Below are positions 6,923-15,300 of a stretch of 17,040 bases of DNA, in pieces; within the stretch, counting starts at the first letter, position 1, and each line of letters begins with the position of its first letter. Origin of the DNA: an uncultured Treponema sp. (lineage in GTDB: Bacteria; Spirochaetota; Spirochaetia; Treponematales; Treponemataceae); NCBI GenBank assembly GCA_937915735.1, contig CALGGS010000022.1, forward strand, positions 1 to 17,040, in the 5' to 3' direction. The position numbers and the translations under genes were made by a program. Under the pieces are notes generated by a model. It saw only the letters and a list, made by a program, of their open reading frames with translations, was not told the origin of the DNA and made no database searches.

Positions 6923-9900
6923 ATGAAGTCTTTTAAATTGCCGCTATATCTGGCGTTCTTGTCTTTATCCGCAGTTTTTTTATTTTCCTGTGGTGAGTCA
7001 TCAGGTCTTGGCGAGGAAGTTGACCTTGAGCCTCCCGTAATTTCTGTTACCCAGCTTAATTGTGAGGGACTTTCAGAGCCTGTCACGAGCTTCGGTGGTG
7101 GCGTATATTGCAAAAAATCCTTCACATTTTCAGGTACCGCTACTGACAACAAGTCGGTTACTGCCGTTTCTTCATACATAAAATGGGCTGGCGAGGAGTC
7201 CTTTTCTGAGCTTAAAAATGCGACTCTTTCCGGAAGCAACTGGACTCTGGATGTTTCTCTTGAAAATGAAGGGGTCGCTTTCATAAAAATTACGGCAGAA
7301 GACAGTGCTAAAAATACGGCTTCTAAATCCTCAAAGGTAATCACCCTTTTTGTTGATGAGTCAGCTCCAAGTGCTTCTGCCTGGTACATCGACCGCAAGC
7401 TCAGCGGTGTTACTTATGGCTTAAAAGATTTAGAAACTCTTAAAAATCTTGATTTAACTGAGTTTTCAAATGTTGACGCCTCACAGAATGTTTCTTTTGA
7501 CATAAGGTCAAATTTTAAAGATACAATGGGCATTAAGGCAAATTCTGTTTCAATAAAGATTCTTGATGAGGATGAAAAAGAAGTCTGTACAATCACAAAT
7601 TCCGGTACGAGTGATTATGCGCCGGAATTTTCAATCACCCATGAGGCTTTGGTTTATGGCGCCTCCGCTCTTTCTACGGGAAAGCACTATCTTCATATCG
7701 TTTATTCGGCAGAAGATGTTGTAAGTGTCCCTGAATCAAACTCTGCCGTTGATGTAGAAATTGACGGCGGTTATTTTATCTGGTGGCCAGAAAGCGATTA
7801 TCCGAAAATTTCCTCTGCCTTAATCGAAACTGACTCTTCTGCCAGCGAGATTATAAACCTGAATGTTTCTGACGCCCTGACGGTTGATTTTTTTGACGAT
7901 GATGCCCTTGACGAGATTTACTGCGCGTTTTTAACCGAGGAAGAATACAAGGCATTTTCGGCTTCTCATACTGTAGCTGATTTAGAAGAAGATCCTACTA
8001 TACTTTCTGGCTATACCAATTACGAATCTTATAAAACCAGCGATGATAGGGAGCGGTACCACAGCTTTAATTTTAAGGCGGAGTCAACTCCTCAGGCGAT
8101 GCATCTTCTTGCTTATGTCTCCGACAAAACCGAGGCAAAGAATGTGACCATAAAAGACATTCCTGTATATGTCGTTGATCAGAGCGCACCGATTCTGCTC
8201 ATAACATCTCCGGCAAACAACACCATTCCGGCAGTTACTATGGCAGGCGATAATTCAAGTGCCACCGTTACTATTTCAGGAGAGGCCCTTGATAGCGTAG
8301 GCTGTACTTACCTTGAATTCGTCTGGGTTCCGGATGCAGTTACTGTAAGCGACAAAACATCTCTTGCAAAAGAGCTTCTCTCAACAATTACGAGTGAGCA
8401 AGACCATACGGCTCTTCTTTCAGCTTCTCCGAAAACTTACGATTCAGGGCTTAAGATTTGGGCTGTTTCTCTTGGTGAGGCCTCTTTGTACGAAAGTAGC
8501 GGCCTTTATAAACAGGATTTTTCTTTCGATGTTGACTTGTTTAATGATTTTATCTGTTCAGGCACAAATGAAAAGGCAAGTGACAAATCATTCGTCGCAA
8601 AACTTACCCGAAAAGACGGAAATGTAACTTATGCAGAATATAAGCTTCTTGCAGATACGGATTTACCGACAATAGTTCCTCTCTCTCCTGTTGGCGACAT
8701 GCAGATAGTAAGCTCGGCATCTGATTTTACTCTTGAATTCTATGGCAAAAAAGACTCCGGCCTTTCTATGGATCCTTCAAGTTACAAAATTGAGCTTGTT
8801 GGCTATTCAATTTCTGGTGACAATCCTGTTACCTTAGACAACGGTTACTCAAAACTTTCCGGAGAGCTAAAAACAGGTAGCTTATCTTCAGGCATAGACA
8901 CATATCAGTACACTCTTTCTGCCAAATTCTTAGAGAATTGCAATAATGCCGGAATAAAGCCTAAATTCCGCTTTACTGTCGCAGATTTGTTTGGAAATGA
9001 AACTTCGGAGCAATACACAATATATATCACGGATTTGCCTGTCTTAAAGAGCATTTCTTCTACATCATCTACTTTATGCAAGCTGGGAGACGAAATTATA
9101 ATTAATGCCTCTTTCTCTAACACAGTTTATGTTGATTCTTCAATTTCTGGAGAAGCACTGCCATATATCAAGCTGAAGGAAATTTCTAATTCTTTGACTG
9201 GCGTAACAGCAGAAACGGTTGTTCCTGCCTATTACAAGAGCGGAAGTGGCGGCACGACATTACAATTCTCTTACACAGTCAAGGAGGGGGATGTTTCCAG
9301 CGGACTTTTAGTCTATAACGAAAGTGGAAAAGGTCCAATCAATATCAATGGCTCAACTTCAACTCTTTCTGAATCAAGTGCGATTCTTACGAGCCTTTCG
9401 GACGACAACAATCTTCAGGCTAAAAAGACAATCCAAATCGACGGAATCGTGCCTACGGCCTCTAGTCCTGAAATAACTACGACCGCATCTTCTTCAAATG
9501 TTAATTCAGGAATTACTTATCTTCGTGAGGGGCGAAAGCTGACAGTCACTGTAAATGCAAGCGAAACGATTTATATTCAGGGAAGCCCGACCTTCGTCTT
9601 TTCTGTGACTAAGGCTGACGGAACGACAGGCACCCTTTCTCTTCCGTTTACAAGCTGCTCTGCAACGACAATAACCTTCAGCAAAAAAATAGCTTCAGAT
9701 GACGCAAACGGATCTCTTACTTACACTCCTTCTTCTTGCATAAGCGGCTATGAAACAATTACTGACGCTGCCGGTAACGCCCTTTCTTTAAAAGCTCTTT
9801 CTTCTACCTCAACAGAAGCAAAAGTCATAATAGACACAAATGCGCCGGCAACACCAGCGATAAAAAATTCTTCAGGAAGCTCTCTTGTTTCTGGAAAATA

Positions 9901-12367
9901 CACGGCTGCTGACGGCATTACATTCACAATTTCTACTTCGGACTCAGATATTTCTTCCACCGAATATTCTTTGGACGGCGGAAGTTCTTGGTCTGAATAC
10001 AGCTCTGACACAAAACTTACAAGCTCTGCTCAGCTTACTGCTAGAAGCACTGACTGGGCGGGAAATGTCTCAGACTATGCAGATGTAATTGACCTTGATT
10101 TGGGAACTTTCCCAAGCTTTAGCCTTGAATGTATCAATGCCGACGGAAACTACAAGGCTGGAAAAACGCTCACCTTTAAGGTCTCATTTACAAGTGCTGT
10201 GATAGTAAACGATGAAACAGCAAAAATTACAATTTCTGGAATAAATGACACTGATACTGTTGGCACTAATAATACCGCTTCTATTTCTTCAGGAACATCT
10301 ACTACTGGCACGACTTCTGTTACATTTACTTATACGATTCAAGATCCGGATCAGTTCGATTTAAAAGTTGCAAAAGGCGCAGTAAATCTTTCTGGAATTA
10401 CGGATTTGTATGGAAACAAGCAGGAAAGTGCGACACTTACAAGCGATTACGAGCGAAGCGGAATCCACTGCGACGGCGTTGCCCCGAAAGTTGTAAGCAT
10501 GACACCAAGCGGAACAAAAACAACGACCAGCGACAGCATAAATGTCTACACGCAGGGCAATGTTATTACGCTCGTATTCAGCGAGGAAATTCAAAAATCT
10601 AGCGGAAACATTACCTTGAGGCAGGTTGCAGGCTGGGCGATTCCGCCGGTTTTGAGTGCAACGGACTTCAATACAATCTGCAATGAGCTTGACTCTGACG
10701 GAAAAGAATACCTTGCAATGCGAGACTCTGACGGAAGCTACCTTGAGGACGCACAGCCAGATATCGGTTTGACAAATGCTATGGTTCCTGTCCTTGATTT
10801 ATATCACGGAAGAGGGCAGTATGTCGGACCCTACAAAAAATCAATGCAAGGAATAAAACTGGGTACGAGCAACACCTATGTTCCAGATACGGAAACTAAA
10901 TTCGTGCTTGACTTTGACATCGATATTTGGGAAACAGATGAAGAGCATTATTTCGGAAAAACATATACGACATACACTCAATCTGATTTCAACAAAAACA
11001 CAGCCTTCCAGAACGGCAGGCTTAAAATAACAGAGCCAAACAGCACTTCAAACGGCTCTTTGCGTACTGCACAAGGAATCCGCGATGTGCTTGAGAAGGC
11101 AGGCTATCATGAGCGCGTTCTTGATGTCACATCTGCGAATGTTGTTTTGGCTTCCGACAACAAGACTGTCACAATTACATTCCCCCAAGGTCTTTGCGAC
11201 ACAAGTGCTGATTTACCTTACGGCCGAGAATGGGAGCTTGTCATCGAAAAAGGCGCCTTCATGGATACAACAGGAAACGAATTCGGTGCAGAAGCAAACG
11301 GTACGATAGCAGAAGCAGATGCAGTTCAGGTAACTGACGGAAGCAAAAAGCAACTTACTGTCGGAACAAGCGTTTCAAGTGACTATGGCACTTATTCAGG
11401 CGCGTGGGGAAGGGCAAGAGCTTTAATCACTGACGGCTCAAATCCTCTAGTCCTTATTCAGGACGGAAGCAACGACTCATTCTACTCAGACAAGGTCGCC
11501 ACTCCAGTAGTCCGCGTTGACCGCTACAGCTACGGCTTTGGAATTTATCAGAGTGATTCCAGCGGAAACAAAGCGAGTATTATCGCTGATAAGGAAAGCA
11601 CAATAAACGGAACGAAAATCGCAAACGGCGTGACTTACGCTGATGCTGTTGCACCGACAGGTTATGTGCGCACCCGTATCGACTGTGAGACAAAAAGTGC
11701 CAGTGTGTCATACACAAAGGCTACATCTTCATATTCAACAAGCTCAACTCTCACGGAAACATATAATCCTAACGGCAACAATTATCCTCTTGTAAAACTT
11801 TATGAGCCCACAAATCCCTCATCACTGACAAGTTTCTCTGGGTATACCACTGAGACCGTTTCTGATAAGAGCAATGTGAGTCTGATTTTCGCGGGCGGAA
11901 ATGGAAAATACAATGAAGCCTGCAAGCAGTTTATTGTCGCAACAGCTACTCGGACTGGATTTACACCTTCTAATACAGGAGCTGAGGGAATCTGGCAGAC
12001 AGTCGTGTGCTATAACCCTCCAAAGAAAAGCGGAACTGGCGGAACAGGAGTCGCTTCGAATGGTGAAGGTTACAGAAATTACTATATCCGAGGAACAACA
12101 GGCTTTGGCGGTGAGCCGTATATCTCACCGTTCCCACTTCGCGGAGGATTGCTTGGAACACCTTATATGCGCGCGACTTACCGTGAGAATAACGGAACTA
12201 CAACTACAACACCATATTATTGGGTAAGCTATGAAGTGCTTGTCGAGTCTTCATTCTTAGGAAGAGGAAGCCCTGGAACAGGATGGACATGGAACAGCAG
12301 TGGATGTGATCAGGGCAAGATGGAACCTGGTGCTCTTTCTGTTATTACGGGAATGTATCTGTACTAA
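6923..12367 (+). CDS. Giant Ig-like repeat lipoprotein, first of a tandem pair
   Basis: This 1814-residue protein is predicted to be an exported lipoprotein. Its signal peptide ends in the lipobox LFSC, with the lipidated Cys at residue 23 (codon 6989-6991), followed by GESSGLGEEVDL. The rest is Ser/Thr/Asp-rich beta-type sequence. In order it has N-terminal Ig-like domains separated by VDESAP- and VVDQSAP-type linkers and a YFIWWPESD motif (residues 284-292). Two SwmB-like repeats follow (9044-9445, 9455-9838), then an OmpL47-like Ig domain (about 9842-10102, EYSLDGGSSW...DWAGNVSDY) and a third SwmB-like repeat (10109-10477). After these come an EEIQKSSGNIT block at residue 1221, a long insert not found in its paralogue, a chitobiase-C-like domain (about 11660-11990), and a Gly/Trp-rich C-terminus ending TGMYLY. 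No catalytic motif was recognised. Similar repeat proteins serve as surface adhesins or scaffolds, but that role is inferred. The second paralogue follows after 21 nt. Confidence 0.88.
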   Translation: MKSFKLPLYLAFLSLSAVFLFSCGESSGLGEEVDLEPPVISVTQLNCEGLSEPVTSFGGGVYCKKSFTFSGTATDNKSVTAVSSYIKWAGEESFSELKNATLSGSNWTLDVSLENEGVAFIKITAEDSAKNTASKSSKVITLFVDESAPSASAWYIDRKLSGVTYGLKDLETLKNLDLTEFSNVDASQNVSFDIRSNFKDTMGIKANSVSIKILDEDEKEVCTITNSGTSDYAPEFSITHEALVYGASALSTGKHYLHIVYSAEDVVSVPESNSAVDVEIDGGYFIWWPESDYPKISSALIETDSSASEIINLNVSDALTVDFFDDDALDEIYCAFLTEEEYKAFSASHTVADLEEDPTILSGYTNYESYKTSDDRERYHSFNFKAESTPQAMHLLAYVSDKTEAKNVTIKDIPVYVVDQSAPILLITSPANNTIPAVTMAGDNSSATVTISGEALDSVGCTYLEFVWVPDAVTVSDKTSLAKELLSTITSEQDHTALLSASPKTYDSGLKIWAVSLGEASLYESSGLYKQDFSFDVDLFNDFICSGTNEKASDKSFVAKLTRKDGNVTYAEYKLLADTDLPTIVPLSPVGDMQIVSSASDFTLEFYGKKDSGLSMDPSSYKIELVGYSISGDNPVTLDNGYSKLSGELKTGSLSSGIDTYQYTLSAKFLENCNNAGIKPKFRFTVADLFGNETSEQYTIYITDLPVLKSISSTSSTLCKLGDEIIINASFSNTVYVDSSISGEALPYIKLKEISNSLTGVTAETVVPAYYKSGSGGTTLQFSYTVKEGDVSSGLLVYNESGKGPININGSTSTLSESSAILTSLSDDNNLQAKKTIQIDGIVPTASSPEITTTASSSNVNSGITYLREGRKLTVTVNASETIYIQGSPTFVFSVTKADGTTGTLSLPFTSCSATTITFSKKIASDDANGSLTYTPSSCISGYETITDAAGNALSLKALSSTSTEAKVIIDTNAPATPAIKNSSGSSLVSGKYTAADGITFTISTSDSDISSTEYSLDGGSSWSEYSSDTKLTSSAQLTARSTDWAGNVSDYADVIDLDLGTFPSFSLECINADGNYKAGKTLTFKVSFTSAVIVNDETAKITISGINDTDTVGTNNTASISSGTSTTGTTSVTFTYTIQDPDQFDLKVAKGAVNLSGITDLYGNKQESATLTSDYERSGIHCDGVAPKVVSMTPSGTKTTTSDSINVYTQGNVITLVFSEEIQKSSGNITLRQVAGWAIPPVLSATDFNTICNELDSDGKEYLAMRDSDGSYLEDAQPDIGLTNAMVPVLDLYHGRGQYVGPYKKSMQGIKLGTSNTYVPDTETKFVLDFDIDIWETDEEHYFGKTYTTYTQSDFNKNTAFQNGRLKITEPNSTSNGSLRTAQGIRDVLEKAGYHERVLDVTSANVVLASDNKTVTITFPQGLCDTSADLPYGREWELVIEKGAFMDTTGNEFGAEANGTIAEADAVQVTDGSKKQLTVGTSVSSDYGTYSGAWGRARALITDGSNPLVLIQDGSNDSFYSDKVATPVVRVDRYSYGFGIYQSDSSGNKASIIADKESTINGTKIANGVTYADAVAPTGYVRTRIDCETKSASVSYTKATSSYSTSSTLTETYNPNGNNYPLVKLYEPTNPSSLTSFSGYTTETVSDKSNVSLIFAGGNGKYNEACKQFIVATATRTGFTPSNTGAEGIWQTVVCYNPPKKSGTGGTGVASNGEGYRNYYIRGTTGFGGEPYISPFPLRGGLLGTPYMRATYRENNGTTTTTPYYWVSYEVLVESSFLGRGSPGTGWTWNSSGCDQGKMEPGALSVITGMYLY
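9044..10477 (+). repeat. Repeat array in the first lipoprotein: three SwmB-like units and one Ig-like unit
   Basis: Units at 9044-9445, 9455-9838 and 10109-10477 share a pattern: a short lead, [YK]xxGxxIxIxVxF, a V-x-V turn, a strand ending in FTYT(V/I), a D-x-x-GN turn, and a closing I-x-x-D(G/T)-x-(V/A)-P. Between the second and third is an OmpL47-like Ig unit (9842-10102) with YSLDGGSSW. The units are diverged at DNA level, so they are protein repeats rather than recent DNA duplications. Confidence 0.65.
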
Positions 12368-12388
12368 GGCGAAGAGGAGAACAGAATT
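12368..12388 (+). promoter_or_regulatory. Short intergenic gap with ribosome binding site of the second lipoprotein gene
   Basis: The 21-nt gap holds AGGAG at 12375-12379, 9 nt before the ATG at 12389. There is no room for an independent promoter or terminator, so the two lipoprotein genes are very likely transcribed together. Confidence 0.75.
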
Positions 12389-15300
12389 ATGAAAAAGTCA
12401 TTCATTAAAAATATCGCAAAAATTTTTGCCCTTTCTTTGCTTGTATCTCTTTTCTTTTCCTGCGGTGAAAGCTCTGGCTTAGGTCCTGAAGTTGACCTTA
12501 CGGCGCCAGTGGTTTCGATAACTTCTCACGAGGATGATGATTATGTTCCAAGCTGCTTTACTCTTGAAGGAACTGCTTACGATAACGAGGCCGTAACAGA
12601 AATTGCGATTGATTTTTCTGACGCCGGCCTTTATTACAAAATTACGCCAGGACAAAAGAACTGGTACGAAAAAACATCAAGCTCAGACTGGACTGAAATG
12701 GGCGAGGGGCTGTCAAGCTGCATTTCTTCTGACGGAAGCTGGTACTGGTCTGTTTATGTTGACACGAGCAAAGCTTCCTGGGATGACTCAACCTTCGAGC
12801 TTACTTTGAATGCTTCGGATGCGCTCGAAAACACTGGCAAGACTTCGACTGTTACACTGGCCCTGATTGTTGATAAGGAAAATCCTGATGTTATGATTTA
12901 CTCTCCAGACCTTTTCACAGGCTCTTACGAGGGCGTAAAATCTACGACAGAGAGCTATTTACTTTGTGATGGAAATGTAATTTCAAAGCTTTTGAACGGC
13001 GACCTGACTCTTTCAGGCCGGCAGTCTAACGCAGATTCATTCAAGCAGCTGAGAATTGAATTTGACAACGGCTCTCTTTCAAGCGGAACCGCAAAGGTTA
13101 CCGGCGATTATACGACAGCTTTTACGGACACAGATACTATTGCACAGAATGTTGACCTTGGCGATGAAGAGGCTCCGACTGTCTATTACTCTAAGACACT
13201 AAGGACCGGGGATGATGGAGTCTCTGACCTTAGAAACTGGAGCATGACGATTAATGCAAGCGACTGGTCTACTACAGAAAGCGGAAAGTCAAATGGATTA
13301 GACACCGGCAAAAAAATTATCCGAGTAATAAGCACAAGTCTCTCAGATTCTGGAAACTGGCAGCGGAAGGTTATCGGCTATTTTGTGTGGTGGCCTGAAG
13401 CAGATAAACCTTGGATAAAGACTTACACTGGCGATGAAGATTATTCAGACAACCTTTATGAGATTTATCCTTCTGCAAACTTTACAGGAAGCGCCCAGGA
13501 TGATGACGGAATTGCTTCCCTGACATACAAAATCGAAAAAACGAGTGATTCTGACAAAACTTATGATACATACACTGATACGACAAGTCTTACTCTTTCT
13601 GAGGACGAGGCAAAATACAGTGCATGGTCATTCAGGACTCCTTCTCAAAACGGAGAATACAGGGTAACGCTGACTGTTACTGATTTGAACGGCGAATCTG
13701 CTTCAATAACGAGGTACTTTAAGATTTTGGATGTTCAGCCTCCAAGCATTACGGTAAATTCTCCTGAAAGTTCAAGCTCTGTCCTCTCTTCTTCAAGCGG
13801 AAATATTGATTTTGACCTTACTGTAAGCGATGACGGAACTGTCGACTCTTTGGTTTTGGTTTACTTAAATCCGAATATGAGTGACGATGTAGACAATCAG
13901 ATAAAATATTTAAGTGGTACTGCAAGTGAATTTGATTCAGCAACAGCTGACGGCTACACTGACAGCGAAGGCAATATCCTCTTTAGTCTAACATTACCAG
14001 AGCCGACTTCCGATTCTGATAAAAATGTAAATGTTTACTCGCTCAAAAAGACTCTCAATATTTTTGACGACCTTAAAATCGACGGCACGGCAAAATGCCT
14101 TGAAACGATGAACTTTATATTCCGTGCAAAGGATAATGGCGGCAGCAATAAGGTTGTTTCCTTCTCTCTTTCTGGTGACTCAGAAGCTCCTGATTTAACA
14201 ATCTCTACCATTACACTTTATGATTCTTCAAATAATTATGTAACTTTTGATGGTGTTGACTCTAATGGAACATATACATTTGGTGAGACCCCGACTCTTC
14301 CGAAAATTGAAGACGGCTATTATGCTCTTCTCACAGGAACATGGAGCGACAACTCTACTAGTGCATGGACAAGCCTTTCAGAGCTAAAAATCAGTGATAT
14401 TACATTTATCTGGGGAGATGAAAATGCGACCGTTACGCCTTCTCAAGACGGAACATGGACTAAAAAAGTAACCACTCTTCCAACAGCCAGCAGTTCAATC
14501 AGCGTTTCTATAACAGACTTTGGCGGAAACACAAAAAAGACCTATCAGTCTGTTATGATTGAAAGCACATCGGCTTCCCTTGAACGAATAGGCTCAAATG
14601 ACGATGACGGCTCTTATAAGTCAGGAGACGAAATTGAAATTACTCTCGAATTCAATAAATCTGTAACTTTCACTGGAGCAAATCCTTCTTTAACCCTTAA
14701 TAACGAAGCGACAGCGGCTTATTCAGGCGGAAACGGAACTTCAACTCATGTCTTTAAATATACAGTTTCTTCTGGCGAAGATATTGAAAAGCTTGGGGTT
14801 TCAAAAATCGTTTCGGACAACACAACTTGGCAAGATACGGCAACAAGCGACAGCTTTACTCCAATTCTTCCGGCAAGTGGCAGCTCAAATTCTCTTGAAG
14901 GCTCTAGAAATATCTGCGTTGACACAGTCTCTCCGAAAATTGAAAGCATAACGGCTATTTCTTCAAACGGATATTACAAGGAAGGCGACTCTATAATCTT
15001 AAAGATGACATTCATCGAAAATGTCGAGGTAGACGGGGTTTCAAATCTTGCCCTTGTTTTCTCTCATCAAAATAATTCTTCTCCTGTAACTACAGGTTCT
15101 GCAACTGTAACAGGCTCAAAAACGATTTTGTTCACATACACGGTTCAAAGCGGAGATAACGCAAGCCCTCTTACAATAAGCTCAATTAGTAATAGCGGTG
15201 TAACTATTACTGATGAGGCAGGAAATGCTCTTGACTGGACTCTCCCAAGTGTCACTGCAACTTCAATTTATGTTGACACAGAAGCTCCTCCAGCCCCGGA

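Noticed and set aside
6895..7398. 167-codon minus-strand frame opposite the first lipoprotein start
   Set aside because: The plus strand here encodes a clear signal peptide and lipobox that recur in the paralogue. The antisense frame would also block the promoter region.
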